DNA of 53,766 bases from Bacteroidetes bacterium GWA2_32_17 (GCA_001769035.1 MENF01000098.1:1-53766); one strand, 5' to 3'. Positions 36,978 through 48,091 are shown, numbered from the stretch's first letter. Made by a program: numbers and translations. Notes: generated from the sequence alone by a model not told the origin.

Positions 36978-37601
36978 TTATTTACAATTCTTTTTAATTG
37001 TTTCATAGATGTCAAAATAACCCAACTCACCGGCTTTACTCCAATCTTTACAAGCACCTTTGTTGTCTTTCATTTGAAACTTTGCTGTGCCACGCTGAAC
37101 ATAAGCCTGATAATCTTTTGGATTTAACGAAATAACTTTTGAAAAATCAGAAATAGAAGATTTATATTCTTTTATGCTCAGATACGAAAGACCTCGGTTA
37201 AAATATGCGTCAGTAAAAGATTTATCTAATTTAATAGCAACATCAAAATCTTCAATTGAACCTATAATATCTTCAAATTTTGCCTTTAGTTTTCCTCTTC
37301 CCTTAAAAGCTTTTGAGTTGGTACTATCCAATTCAATGGATAAATTGTAATGCTCCATTGCTTTTTTATTTTCATTTTGAATCTGGCAAATTTCCCCGAG
37401 ATAGAAATGTGATTCAGAATTTTTAGGATTTTTTTCAATAGCTTTTCTAAATTCTATCTCGGCGGCTTCATAGTTGCCTTCATTGAATTTTGTTATTCCA
37501 TTTGCTAGGTTTACTAAAGAATCTTTTGATTGTGAATATAAAGCTAAAGGAATTACTATAAAAAATAAAGCAATAGTTTTTAAAGATAATATTTGTAACA
37601 T
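36978..37601 (-). CDS. Exported TPR-repeat protein
   Basis: The 207-aa protein has a Sec signal (1-23, ending ALYSQ). It then carries about five TPR units: FNEGNYEAAEIEFRKAIEKNP, AMEHYNLSIELDSTNSKAF, SIEDFDVAIKLDKSFTDAY, SISDFSKVISLNPKDYQAY, and a last unit ending in GACKDWSKAGELGY. The closing 'GACKDW.KA.ELG' motif is common at the end of Bacteroidota TPR proteins. It probably acts as a periplasmic scaffold. It lies 37 bp downstream of the giant adhesin gene on the same strand, so it may be cotranscribed with it, and is convergent with the SpoIIE gene (13 bp apart). Confidence 0.8.
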   Translation of the reverse strand: MLQILSLKTIALFFIVIPLALYSQSKDSLVNLANGITKFNEGNYEAAEIEFRKAIEKNPKNSESHFYLGEICQIQNENKKAMEHYNLSIELDSTNSKAFKGRGKLKAKFEDIIGSIEDFDVAIKLDKSFTDAYFNRGLSYLSIKEYKSSISDFSKVISLNPKDYQAYVQRGTAKFQMKDNKGACKDWSKAGELGYFDIYETIKKNCK

Positions 37602-37638
37602 TATTCAGAGTAGATTAATTTATTAATATGGTTTTTGT

Positions 37639-40600
37639 TTATTTCTTTAACACAATTATTCGTGAAACAGTTCCCTGACTTGTTAAAATTTCAATTGAAT
37701 AAAATCCGTCAGCCAACATTTCGGTTGAAATTTCATATTTATATTTTTTCAAACCTTGCACATTTGTTTTTTCAATATTTAATACTTTAACCTTTTCGCC
37801 TACAATATTATTAATATAAATATTAATTGGTGTTGATAATAAAGTACTAAACTCTATTGTAAATTGTTTTGAAGCTGGATTTGGATAAATCTTTAAATCA
37901 ATTAATGAAATATTTATTTCTTCAACTCCAATTGGATTTAACAAAACAAATATATTTGTATCCGATGAACACCCATAAATATTAGTTCCTATAACAGTAT
38001 ATGTTGTGCTTGTACTAGGAGAAGCAATTACAGTTGGTCCAACTGTAGTATTCAGTCCAGTTGGAGGTGTCCATATATAAGTTAATGCATTATATGCAAC
38101 TAGAGTTACGGAATCTCCTGGGAATATACTGGTTGAAAAAGTATTTACTGTAACTAAAGGATTTGGATTAATTGTTAATATAACTGTGTCGGCTGTTGAT
38201 TTTCCACAACCTGCTGCATAATCTGCTACATAGTAAGTATAATTTCCAACTGGTTTTTGCCCTAAATTTAAATTGTTTCCTGTTCCAATAATATTTATAA
38301 GTGTTGCATCGCTATACCATTGCGGATTTGTTCCGGTAGAATTTAAATCAGCAATTTCTCCATAACAAAGTGTTAAATCGTTTGCAAATGGTTGTAAAGG
38401 TACCGGGTTAATAAACAAAGTTACTGAATCTGCTGAACTGCTAATGCAACCACTCATGCTATCGGTAACAAAATATGTATAAATTCCAACTCCTGTCTGA
38501 CCGGTATTAAATGTATTTCCTGAGTTTAGCAGAACAGTTAAAGCTACATCACTAAACCACATAACATTTGTTCCTGTTGAGGTAAGAGAAGGTACAGGGT
38601 TTCCTGTACAAACTGCTACATCATTAGCTGTAGGAACAGGCGGAGAAAGCAGAATTGTTAATACAGAGGTGTCTTTATAACTTTCACAACCGGATAATAC
38701 GTCGGTTTGTGAAACATAATATGAATATATGCCAATATTTGTTTGACCTGTCGCAAATGAATTACCGTTAAAAACAATCGTTCCTAAAGTATCATACCAC
38801 TGCACATTGTTGCCGTTGGCTGTAAGATCCGGAATGTTTGATGCAGAACACACAGTTGTATCTATAGCAATTGGAATTGCAGGTAATGTATTAATGGTAA
38901 GTGTAACTGAATCAGGAATACTTAAACAGCCTGTTATTAAATCAGATTGAGTTACTAAGTATGTATAGTTTCCTGTAGCTGTTTGACCTGTAACAAAAGT
39001 ATTTCCTGTAAAAATTAATACCATTGAAGTATCAAACCATTGAACATTTGTACCAATTGCTGTTAAATCAGGTACAATATTCCCAAAGCATACAGAAGTG
39101 TCACCGACTGAAAGTGTTGTAGGTAAAGCATTAATAATTAATGAAACAGAAGCTGATGGACCTTCAGGACAACCGGGTGTACTATCGGTTGCAAAATAAT
39201 TATAAGTTCCAATTAAAGTTATTCCGGTAGAAAAAGGGTTTCCGCTATATACAAGATTTGTTAATAAGGAATCGCTGTACCAGTTAATTAAGGTACCTGT
39301 TGTTGCTACCAAATCAGGAACCAATGAACCAAAGCATGCATTTGTATCCTGAACCGTTGGAGCAATGGTTGGAGGACTATTTATAATAAGGAATGCTGTA
39401 TCTTTAGGGCTTTCACAAGTTCCAACAGAGGTCTGTGTTACATAGTAAGTGTAAGTTCCTACTGCTGATTGTCCAGTATTGAATGAATTTCCAGTAAAAA
39501 GAAGTACGCCCGAAGTATCATACCACTGGATGATTGCACCGGTTGCAGTGAGCGGAGGAACTGGCAGACCGAAACATACAGCTACATCCTGAACCACAGG
39601 AGGAATAGACGAATTGATGGTAATTGTTACAATATCTCCCAAACTTTCGCAAGTTGTTAAAATATCTGTTTGAGTTGCATAATAGAAATATATTCCCGGA
39701 GCTGTCTGCCCAATAGCAAATGAATTTCCTGAACCAACAACGACACCCGAAGTATCATACCAAAGTACATTTATTCCAGAAGCTGTAAGATTAGGAACAG
39801 AATCTCCAAAACAAATTGCAGTGTCGTTACTGGTTATTGGTGTAGATGGCAATGGATATATTGTAAGCGTATCAGCAATAGCTATGCTTTCGCAACCATT
39901 AAGCGATTGTGTAACAATATATATATATGTTCCTGCGGTTGTTTGACCGGTAGTGAAAGGACTTCCACTGAAGATTGGTGTCATGGTTGAATCGTACCAT
40001 TGAATATTGGTTCCTATTGCCGTAAGGTCAGGAACAATTCCTCCTGAACATGTGCTCTGATTTGAAGAAACCGGTGCAGAAGGAATAGAATTAATGGTAA
40101 GGATTACAATGTCACCCGGACTTTGTACCGAATTAACAGTCTGTGTAACATAATAAATGTATGAACCTGCAGCTGTCTGACCGGTTGCAAACGGGCTTCC
40201 TGTACCAACAAGCATTGTTAATAAAGAATCGCTGAACCATTGAATGTTAGTTCCGGTAGCTGTTAGGTCTGGTACTGTTTGTCCAAAACAAATAGTTTCA
40301 TCATTTGCAAGTGGAGCACCTGGGTAAATTGTTAATATTACTGTATCGAGAGTGCTTTCGCAACTATTCATCGTTTGAGAAACATAAAAAGTATCAGTTC
40401 CAATAGCTGTAAGTCCTGTTGGAAAAGGGCTACCGCTATATACAAGGGACATCGACGTGTCAAACCATTGTATATTATTTCCAGTTGCAGTAAGATCAGG
40501 AACAGGACTTCCAAAAGCAACAGAAACATTATTTGCAATAGGTACTGGAGTGTAATTGATAGTAAACTGAATGGTGTCAGAAGAACTACGGCAACCAGTA

Positions 40601-43600
40601 ACGGTTTGTGTAACATAATAGGAATAAGTACCTGGAGTTGTAATTAATGGAGTATATGGATCACCATCAAGTAATAGATTTATAAAAGAAGGATCACCCC
40701 ACCATTCTATATTTGTTCCACTTGCACTAAATGAAGGATTGGTATCACCTAAACAAATTGCAGATATTTGGGGAGATGCAACAGGTGCTACTGGTACAGA
40801 AAGAATAGTAATATCAATTGTATTAGTGTTTGAACAACCATTTATATTAGTAACAACAACATTATATGTTCCTGTTGAAGATACAACAATTGTCTGGCTT
40901 GTAGAAGTTGTTGACCATAAATAGACAGATCCCGGGTTTCCTGCATCTAATGTAATGGTTCCGCCGCACTGAGTCGAATCATTCCCTAAATTAACAACAG
41001 GTAAAGCATTAATTGTATAAGTAACTGTATCTGATGGACCTGTACAGCTACCTGTTGTTTGTGTTACATAGTAAGAATAAGTTCCTGACAAAGTTACAGA
41101 AGGTGTAAACGGATCTCCTGCAAACTCAAGTGTTGTAAGAGAAGGATCACTCCACCACTCAATATTCGTACCGGTTGCAGAAAATGATGAATTGGGCTCT
41201 CCAAAACAAATCACAGAACTTTGTGGCGAGGCAACAGGCGCAACAGGTGTAGAATTAATGGTTAGAATTGCAGTATCAGCAGGACTTTGCGGACATCCTG
41301 CAATACTGTCTGTTACATAAAAAGTATAAGTGCCAACAGCAGTAATGCCTGTATTATAAGAACTACCTGCAAAAAGAACAGGAGTTAATGAAGCATTGTT
41401 ATACCATTGTGGAATTGTTCCTGTTGAATTAAGAACTGAAGGAAATAAACCAAAACATATTGTAACATCATTGGCTGTTGGTTCGAGCGGTACGGCATTG
41501 ATGCTGAGAGTTACTGTATCGGAATTACTCCGGCATCCGGTTACAGTATCAGTTTGTGTTACATAATAAGTATAAGTGCCGACAGCAGTTTCTCCTGTGG
41601 TAAATGGGTTTCCGGTGAATATTACAGGAGTTAACGCCGGGCTGTTATACCAATTAACAGTATCATTCCCTGTTACAGAAGTAGCAACAAGGTCTGGTGT
41701 GGGATTTCCAAAACAGATAACTTCATCGGTAGCCACTGGCTGCGAAGGCAAAGCAAAAATATTCAGTGTTACAGTATCTGATAAACTCTGGCATCCGGAA
41801 ACGGTTTGTGTAACATAGTATGTGTATGTTCCAGGAGCTGTCATTCCAGTATTATAAGGACTGCCAATAGCAATTAATGAAATTAATGTAGGGTCACTGT
41901 ACCATTTTATATTAGCACCAGTAGCAGTAAGTGATGGTGTTGATTGTCCGAAACAGGAATTTTCATCGGGCGCAACGGGTACTGAAGGAATAGGATTTAT
42001 TGTCAGCGTTACCACCAATGGTGAACTTTCGCACCCGTTCAGTGTCTGAGTTACATAAAACGGATATATGCCAACTGAAGTCAGTCCTGTGTTGTAAGGA
42101 TCACCTGTAAATGCAAGTGTCATTGTGGAATCGTACCATAAAATATTGGTTCCGGTAGCAGAAAGAGAAGGAACCGAAGAACCAAAACATGCTGAAGCAT
42201 TACCCGAAACTGGTTGTGCTGTATTGACAATAGTAAGTGTTGCTGAATCTCTTGAGCTTTCGCAGCCTGTTAAAGTATCAACTGAAGATACATAATATTT
42301 GTAAATACCTGAAGTTGTTTGTCCGGTGTTATATGAATAACCACTTCCAACAAAAACCATTGAAGAATTATACCAACGGATGCTGTCTGTTCCATCAACT
42401 GTTGCAGTAAGACTAGGAATTGGACCGGCAACACAAACAGTTGTATCATTTGAAACAGGTATGTTAGGCAATGTATATATAGTAAGAGTTGTAGTATCGG
42501 CAAGACTTTTCGGGCAACCGCCGGTACTGTCTGCAACATAAAAAGTATATGTTCCTGTAGCAGTTAATCCAGTGTTATAAGGATTTCCGATATAAACAAG
42601 GGTGGTTAACGAACCATCGTTGTACCATAATGGAATTGTTCCTGTAGCATTAAGTACTGGAACAGGAGAATCAAAACAACTCGATTCGTTCAATGATAAA
42701 GGTTCAACGGGAGCACTGTTAATATTCAAATAAACCGTATCGGGCTGGCTCTCACAACCGGTAACAGAATCAATCGAAATAGCATAATAAACGTATGCGC
42801 CTACTGCTGTTTCTCCAGTTACCAGTGTGTCCCCGACATAAATCAGAGTTAATGAAGAATTATACCATTTAATAGTATCGTTTAAATTCATGGAAACAGC
42901 AATAAGATCAGGTGTAGGGGTTCCAAAACAGATACTTGTGTCGTTTGCATTTGGAGCAACAGAAGGTAAAGAGTCAACTGTTAAATTAACCATTACTGTG
43001 TCAACTGAATTAAATGGGTCATTGGAATTAATATAAATATAATAGTTATAATTTCCTGCAACAAGCCCCGAGTCGGTAAAGAAAACGGTTACAATTGTTG
43101 TGTCGCTGGCAACAGTTGTTCCAGAATAAGGAACAGGAATAATATTTAATGATGATTGCCCGGCTGCCGATATAGAAACATTATCCAATGCCCAGTTATC
43201 ATAAGATGAACCACTATGCGATAACTGTATCCATCTGAATCTTGTGTTAGTTGTTCTTGCTGCTAATGGAATCGGAATACTGAACGGTGTAAAAGTGAAA
43301 TAGTTTCCTGAATAGAAAGTTGAGATATTTGTCCATAACCCTCCTCCATTATTGGAATATTCCAAAACCACATCCTCGCCGGGATCAAGATATTCGCAAC
43401 TTCCCCCATCTCCAAGGCGAATATAAAAATTGATGTTTCCCCCGCCTGAAGTATTAATATCAATAGTAGCAGTTTGCCTTACTCCATTATCATTAAAATA
43501 TAATCCATTCCCGCTTACTGAACCACAATTTGTGCTTATGAAACCATTGTTAACAGACCAGATAGGAGTGTTTATTGCCGGATCAAAATCATCTGATATA

Positions 43601-46600
43601 TCGGAAGGGGTCAGAAGATTCCATTGCAAATCGGAAAGTCCTGAATTAATTATCATCAATTGGTCAGACACGGTATCCTGACAAACATTTATTGTAATAT
43701 TGAAAGTATCTGGAATTACAGAAATTACAGGTCGGGGGTATGCAATTCCTTCCAAACAAATTACAGGGTCGGCATCGTTTGAGTATATATTTACTGTTCC
43801 TGAAAAATTTCCGGTTGAAACAGGTGAAAACTCAACAACTAAATTTCCTGTATCTCCGGGAAGTATAAATAAAGGTGTATTTATAGCACTAAATAGTAGT
43901 GTTGGTATAAATTTCAAACTATCAATGAAAAGAGTATCGCAACCTGTGTTAAATATTGAAATGGTATCGTTACTTGAGGTAAATTCCATTATAGAATCTA
44001 AATTAAGACAATTAACAATAGAATCATGAAGGAAGACATTAAACTGTGGAGCACCAACAACATGCAATGTTACAGGGACTGAATCCGGGTTGTTAAGCGG
44101 ATCATTCGAATTAATTATAATATTTGAATAATAGTCTCCTATCAGAATATTAGTTGAGTTAAATGTTACTACAACTTGAGATGAATCACTAGGAATTATT
44201 GTATCTGAGACAGTACTTAAATTCAGCCAGGGATATCCGTATATAAATTCTACTTTCATGGTCTGGCTTGGACCATTACAAGTTGCAGTATTGATACCAC
44301 CCCAGTTTGAGCTACCTATTTCCGGACGTATAATATATATATTACCGGCAGGTCCATCACAGCTACAATCTCCGGCATTTATCGAAAGAACAACGCCGGG
44401 ACCACATCCTGTATTAACTTTCCAGGTATTTCCTCCAATATTGACGCTATAATATGAACCAGTTCTCAAAGCGTTGGCAATATTTAATACTGAAGCCGGG
44501 TCTGTAAGTGTAATTCCGGTCGGATTATTTGAACCGCTTATTTTTAAACTGGTATAGGGATATGAGTTAAGTTGAGATCTGAAAGCAGCCCATGCTGTTG
44601 CTTGTGTTCCGGGAGTCACTCCCTGAACAAAGGCCTGATCATATATTATAGGAGCATATCCCCCTAATAAAGAAATGTCAAGATTCATTCCTCCCGTATT
44701 GTAAATTGTAAGTGTATCAGTAATAGAATCGTTACAGCCCAGAGTTATATCGAAGTTAACCGGCAGATGAGTCTGGATTGGACGCTGAAAAGATTTACCT
44801 TTAAGGCATATAGCAGTATCAATATCATTAGTGTATATTGTTAAAGATTCTGTATAATTTCCTGTTAAAACAGGAGAAAATTTTATTCTGATTTTTCCCA
44901 AATTTCCAGGAGCAATTGTCATATCTCCAGAAAGGAAAGTGAAAATTGCTGAAGAAAATTGTAAACTGTCAATTATTAAAGTATCACATCCTGTATTTGT
45001 AATTAATAGTGAATCAATGCTGGTTGTATATTCCATAATTGAATCAAGATCAAGGCAGGAAGGAGAAATAATATCTGCTAAAGAAACTTGCATATCAGGA
45101 TTTCCAACAACATTAATTGTACAAGGTATGGTAAGTAAGCCATTTGCCGGATCGTTGCTTAATATTGTTAATTGATTAAAATACTGACCAGCATTAAAAC
45201 CAGTAGAATTAAATTCAACAAATACTGTATCTGAACCTGAAGGTAAAGTTGTTCCGGTAGAAGGAAAAACATCAGTTGTAAGTTGTGCGTCAATAGAAAC
45301 ATTATCCAATGCCCAGTTATCATAAGATGAACCACTATGCGAAATCTGTCTCCAACGGAATCTTGTAGATGTTGTTTGAGCTGCAACAGGAATAGGAATA
45401 GTGAAAGGAGTGAAAGTAAAATAATTACCTGAATAATATGTGGAAATGTTTATCCATAAACCTCCGGCATTATTTGAATATTCTAAAACAACATCCTCTC
45501 CCGGATCAAGATACTCGCAACTTCCACCATTACCCAATCGAATATAAAAACTAATGTTTCCTCCACCAATGGTATTTAAATCAATAGTTTCAGCCTGTCT
45601 TACGCCGTTATCGTTAAAATAAAGTGCATTTCCGCTTACTGAACCGCAATTAATGCTTGTAAACCCGCTATTAAATAACCATATTGAAGGATCAATTGCT
45701 GGATCAAAATCATCCGACTTGGTTATTGTAGTAAAAATAGACCAATTTAAATTTGCAGCACCCGAATTATAAATAAATAACGTATCTGTAAGAGAATCGC
45801 CACATGCTATAAACGCATTAAAAAAAGTTGGATTTGTACTGATTGTAGGAGCAGGCAGAGAAACACCCTGAAGACAGAAAGAAGTGTCTGCATCATTGTT
45901 CAGAACTGTTATTGTGGTAACGTGATTTGCTACTGTAGTTGGCTGAAAACTGATAAGTATTTGCGAGTTTGAATATGGAAGGATAAAAGCCGGAAATGTA
46001 TCAACAACGAAGTGTGTGGAAGATGTTGTAACATTTGAAATAAACAGTGTATCACAACCAACGTTCTGAACCAATAAAGTATCCTGATCACTGTCCCCTA
46101 CCATTATTGTATCAAATGAAGGGCAGGGACCCGAAAGAGAAATGTTAATATCAGATAATCCATTTACGGTTAATGTACATGGTATTATTATAACAGGATT
46201 AGCGGGATCGTTGGAATTAACATATAAATCAGAAAAATAAGTACCGTTAACAATATTTGTTGATTTAAATTTTAAATTAATTACAGTTGAACCAGAAGGA
46301 GCAACAGAACCAGTTGTTGATGAAGGGTATAGCCAAGTACTAATACTGTTTGCAATATAAATGTCGTCAAAATATGAGGTCATACCTGGTTCCCATCCGA
46401 ATAAATGAATAACATCAATGTTGGTTATATTGGTATTCCAGAACAGAAGATTAGTAGCAACAGGGTTACCATTAACATAATAGTCGAAACTTTTTGTTGT
46501 ATAATTTATATTACGATACTCAACCATGTACCATTGACCCTGAACCATAGGAACAGTATATGTACCTGAATTACACCATAGATATACTTCTGATGAATTA

Positions 46601-47946
46601 TTATCAATCCATTGGTCTGCAATTGCACCATTGGCAACTATATCTGTGGAATTTCCAATGTTTACTCCACAATTCCAGCTTGTACTTCCAATTGGTGACA
46701 TAAGATTGAATGAAATATAATCAGCGGTATTTGCTGGAAATGTATGATTAATACCGTCATAATTTGAATAGTTTCCACCGGTAATTTCAAAAGAATAGCT
46801 TCCATTTGCCTGTTGAGTATTTGTAACAGTTCTGGTGTAAGTACCTGTTCCAATATTCCACGAATTTATATTGCCACTCTCAAAACCATCGAAAAAATTT
46901 GTTGATAGTGCCGAAATATTATAATCAAGTGTACCTGCACCCGTATTATTAATAGTTAAAGGAAGTGTAATAGAATCGTTACATGAATTTATTGTAACAT
47001 TAAATAATAATGGATTTACGGATATAACCGGCGGAGGAACTCCCACAGCGGTTAAACTGACTAAACTATCGCCGGCATTACTAAATATGGTTAGTGTATC
47101 ATAAAAAGTTCCAGCAAAAGGAGGAGTAAAAGTAACTACTAATTTCATTGAGTCGCCAGGAATAACTGTTCCGGAAGTAACAGATAAACTGAAATAACTT
47201 GTCTGTTTTGTAATATTTGAAATAGTCAAATTACCACAACCGGTATTTTTAATATATAGGGAATCTTTTTTAAAAGAAGTTAACTGAACATTACCATAAT
47301 TGATATTGTTTTTAGCAGGTATAATTAAAGGCAAAACTGCAGTTGTCATGTTAAACCTTATATTTGGGCGACTTGTTGAAACGGAACCGCTAGCTACTCC
47401 GCAAACCCCTGAGGCATCATCTCTGTAATAAATACAACTATTAAAAGTTGTATTTGTTAATCTTGTTTGAGCATTTAATGTATAAGAACCATTATTAAAA
47501 CAGACTTCGATTAATAAGTTGGAGGTCCCATCCCAATTAAATGGGGTAGAAAAAGTATGTATATTCCAACCAGATGTTTCTGTATAAGTCTGAGGACCAA
47601 AAACGGTTACAAATCCGGTATTGTCAAAAGTTGAAGTGAGAACAGCGGTTGAAGTACTTTTTATACGTATGGTAAAATTGGCAAGTGGTGTACCTTGAAC
47701 AGTTGCAACATCAAACCCAAGAGAAGTAATATTTCCGGGAAGTGCACAATTAGCTGAAAGTTCAGATGCTCTTATCAAAAATTGATGTTTAGCTCCATAA
47801 TACCAATTACCGTAAGGTGCCGGGTAGCTTGTAGTACCGTTAACGGCAGTTCCTGACCCAATAGTTACTGTTTGTGCAGGAGTAATAAAAGCTGATAGCA
47901 GCATTAAATAAAGTGAAACTAATAAAGGACGTAAAGAATAATTCAT
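37639..47946 (-). CDS. Giant T9SS type A adhesin with 19 Ig-like repeats (3435 aa)
   Basis: A Sec signal (1-24, ending TPAQ) is followed by a ~180-residue beta domain. From ~205 to ~1650 there are alternating HYDIN/choice-of-anchor-D Ig modules (LYIKNTGCGNLTISNI; FTPPFAGTFYDTLTI), a LamG-like jelly roll (~345-540) and two nearly identical Reelin-like modules (SCEYLDPGEDVVLEYSNN...SSYDNWALDNVSI). A unique insert at ~1120-1230 has 'YPYTSLKISGSNNPTG' and is Cys-rich. Residues ~1660-3265 hold 19 Ig_7-type repeats of about 80 residues ('CFG...P.L.ATGTNIQWY...TGQTA.GTYTYYVTQT..GCES..DTVTLTIN'), plus one divergent Ig unit among them. The C-terminus (~3350-3435) is a type A sorting domain (IDLKIYPNPASKQFTIEF to DGFYSIEI and RIIVLKK). 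It should be a long surface filament for adhesion or gliding. Confidence 0.88.
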   Translation of the reverse strand: MNYSLRPLLVSLYLMLLSAFITPAQTVTIGSGTAVNGTTSYPAPYGNWYYGAKHQFLIRASELSANCALPGNITSLGFDVATVQGTPLANFTIRIKSTSTAVLTSTFDNTGFVTVFGPQTYTETSGWNIHTFSTPFNWDGTSNLLIEVCFNNGSYTLNAQTRLTNTTFNSCIYYRDDASGVCGVASGSVSTSRPNIRFNMTTAVLPLIIPAKNNINYGNVQLTSFKKDSLYIKNTGCGNLTISNITKQTSYFSLSVTSGTVIPGDSMKLVVTFTPPFAGTFYDTLTIFSNAGDSLVSLTAVGVPPPVISVNPLLFNVTINSCNDSITLPLTINNTGAGTLDYNISALSTNFFDGFESGNINSWNIGTGTYTRTVTNTQQANGSYSFEITGGNYSNYDGINHTFPANTADYISFNLMSPIGSTSWNCGVNIGNSTDIVANGAIADQWIDNNSSEVYLWCNSGTYTVPMVQGQWYMVEYRNINYTTKSFDYYVNGNPVATNLLFWNTNITNIDVIHLFGWEPGMTSYFDDIYIANSISTWLYPSSTTGSVAPSGSTVINLKFKSTNIVNGTYFSDLYVNSNDPANPVIIIPCTLTVNGLSDINISLSGPCPSFDTIMVGDSDQDTLLVQNVGCDTLFISNVTTSSTHFVVDTFPAFILPYSNSQILISFQPTTVANHVTTITVLNNDADTSFCLQGVSLPAPTISTNPTFFNAFIACGDSLTDTLFIYNSGAANLNWSIFTTITKSDDFDPAIDPSIWLFNSGFTSINCGSVSGNALYFNDNGVRQAETIDLNTIGGGNISFYIRLGNGGSCEYLDPGEDVVLEYSNNAGGLWINISTYYSGNYFTFTPFTIPIPVAAQTTSTRFRWRQISHSGSSYDNWALDNVSIDAQLTTDVFPSTGTTLPSGSDTVFVEFNSTGFNAGQYFNQLTILSNDPANGLLTIPCTINVVGNPDMQVSLADIISPSCLDLDSIMEYTTSIDSLLITNTGCDTLIIDSLQFSSAIFTFLSGDMTIAPGNLGKIRIKFSPVLTGNYTESLTIYTNDIDTAICLKGKSFQRPIQTHLPVNFDITLGCNDSITDTLTIYNTGGMNLDISLLGGYAPIIYDQAFVQGVTPGTQATAWAAFRSQLNSYPYTSLKISGSNNPTGITLTDPASVLNIANALRTGSYYSVNIGGNTWKVNTGCGPGVVLSINAGDCSCDGPAGNIYIIRPEIGSSNWGGINTATCNGPSQTMKVEFIYGYPWLNLSTVSDTIIPSDSSQVVVTFNSTNILIGDYYSNIIINSNDPLNNPDSVPVTLHVVGAPQFNVFLHDSIVNCLNLDSIMEFTSSNDTISIFNTGCDTLFIDSLKFIPTLLFSAINTPLFILPGDTGNLVVEFSPVSTGNFSGTVNIYSNDADPVICLEGIAYPRPVISVIPDTFNITINVCQDTVSDQLMIINSGLSDLQWNLLTPSDISDDFDPAINTPIWSVNNGFISTNCGSVSGNGLYFNDNGVRQTATIDINTSGGGNINFYIRLGDGGSCEYLDPGEDVVLEYSNNGGGLWTNISTFYSGNYFTFTPFSIPIPLAARTTNTRFRWIQLSHSGSSYDNWALDNVSISAAGQSSLNIIPVPYSGTTVASDTTIVTVFFTDSGLVAGNYNYYIYINSNDPFNSVDTVMVNLTVDSLPSVAPNANDTSICFGTPTPDLIAVSMNLNDTIKWYNSSLTLIYVGDTLVTGETAVGAYVYYAISIDSVTGCESQPDTVYLNINSAPVEPLSLNESSCFDSPVPVLNATGTIPLWYNDGSLTTLVYIGNPYNTGLTATGTYTFYVADSTGGCPKSLADTTTLTIYTLPNIPVSNDTTVCVAGPIPSLTATVDGTDSIRWYNSSMVFVGSGYSYNTGQTTSGIYKYYVSSVDTLTGCESSRDSATLTIVNTAQPVSGNASACFGSSVPSLSATGTNILWYDSTMTLAFTGDPYNTGLTSVGIYPFYVTQTLNGCESSPLVVTLTINPIPSVPVAPDENSCFGQSTPSLTATGANIKWYSDPTLISLIAIGSPYNTGMTAPGTYTYYVTQTVSGCQSLSDTVTLNIFALPSQPVATDEVICFGNPTPDLVATSVTGNDTVNWYNSPALTPVIFTGNPFTTGETAVGTYTYYVTQTDTVTGCRSNSDTVTLSINAVPLEPTANDVTICFGLFPSVLNSTGTIPQWYNNASLTPVLFAGSSYNTGITAVGTYTFYVTDSIAGCPQSPADTAILTINSTPVAPVASPQSSVICFGEPNSSFSATGTNIEWWSDPSLTTLEFAGDPFTPSVTLSGTYSYYVTQTTGSCTGPSDTVTYTINALPVVNLGNDSTQCGGTITLDAGNPGSVYLWSTTSTSQTIVVSSTGTYNVVVTNINGCSNTNTIDITILSVPVAPVASPQISAICLGDTNPSFSASGTNIEWWGDPSFINLLLDGDPYTPLITTPGTYSYYVTQTVTGCRSSSDTIQFTINYTPVPIANNVSVAFGSPVPDLTATGNNIQWFDTSMSLVYSGSPFPTGLTAIGTDTFYVSQTMNSCESTLDTVILTIYPGAPLANDETICFGQTVPDLTATGTNIQWFSDSLLTMLVGTGSPFATGQTAAGSYIYYVTQTVNSVQSPGDIVILTINSIPSAPVSSNQSTCSGGIVPDLTAIGTNIQWYDSTMTPIFSGSPFTTGQTTAGTYIYIVTQSLNGCESIAIADTLTIYPLPSTPITSNDTAICFGDSVPNLTASGINVLWYDTSGVVVGSGNSFAIGQTAPGIYFYYATQTDILTTCESLGDIVTITINSSIPPVVQDVAVCFGLPVPPLTATGAIIQWYDTSGVLLFTGNSFNTGQSAVGTYTYYVTQTSVGTCESPKDTAFLIINSPPTIAPTVQDTNACFGSLVPDLVATTGTLINWYSDSLLTNLVYSGNPFSTGITLIGTYNYFATDSTPGCPEGPSASVSLIINALPTTLSVGDTSVCFGNIVPDLTAIGTNVQWFDTSMVLIFTGNTFVTGQTATGNYTYLVTQSDLITGCLSIPDSVTLTINTLPAIPIAIDTTVCSASNIPDLTANGNNVQWYDTLGTIVFNGNSFATGQTNIGIYSYYVSQTDVLSGCESYKDTSVLTILLSPPVPTANDVAVCTGNPVPSLTSTGTNVMWFSDVALTVLLNSGNTFNTGQTGVGIYTYFVTDSMSGCISSSADSVTLFINPVPLQPFANDLTLCYGEIADLNSTGTNPQWYSDATLINIIGTGNNLNLGQKPVGNYTYYVADYAAGCGKSTADTVILTINPNPLVTVNTFSTSIFPGDSVTLVAYNALTYIWTPPTGLNTTVGPTVIASPSTSTTYTVIGTNIYGCSSDTNIFVLLNPIGVEEINISLIDLKIYPNPASKQFTIEFSTLLSTPINIYINNIVGEKVKVLNIEKTNVQGLKKYKYEISTEMLADGFYSIEILTSQGTVSRIIVLKK
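38150..42960 (-). repeat. Tandem Ig-repeat array inside the giant adhesin
   Basis: Nineteen repeats of about 240 bp each encode the Ig_7-type units. One divergent unit, without the CFG and WY marks, interrupts the array at about 40790-41000. The copies are diverged at DNA level, so this is an old array rather than a fresh expansion. Confidence 0.8.
43168..43600 (-). repeat. Reelin-like module, copy 2 of a long duplication
   Basis: This stretch matches 45288-45720 closely. About 50 consecutive bases from 43172 are identical, and the encoded modules differ at only scattered residues. The two copies flank a different ~1.7-kb segment of the same gene. Confidence 0.75.
45288..45720 (-). repeat. 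Reelin-like module, copy 1 of a long duplication
   Basis: This is the partner of 43168-43600. The high identity suggests recent duplication or gene conversion within the adhesin gene. Confidence 0.75.
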
Positions 47947-48091
47947 AATTATAAAGTATTAGTTATGATTTTTATCTTTGAAAGGATAAAAATAATTAAA
48001 AATAATTAAAAAAAAAATTTTTTTAATTATTTTTTTTATAATTTTAGCCAAATATTTATTTTTAAATTTTAACAATTATTTTTATATTACT

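Noticed and set aside
38150-42960. Regularly spaced repeats as a possible CRISPR array
   Set aside because: The period is about 240 bp, the copies are diverged and the frame is open throughout; they are protein domain repeats.
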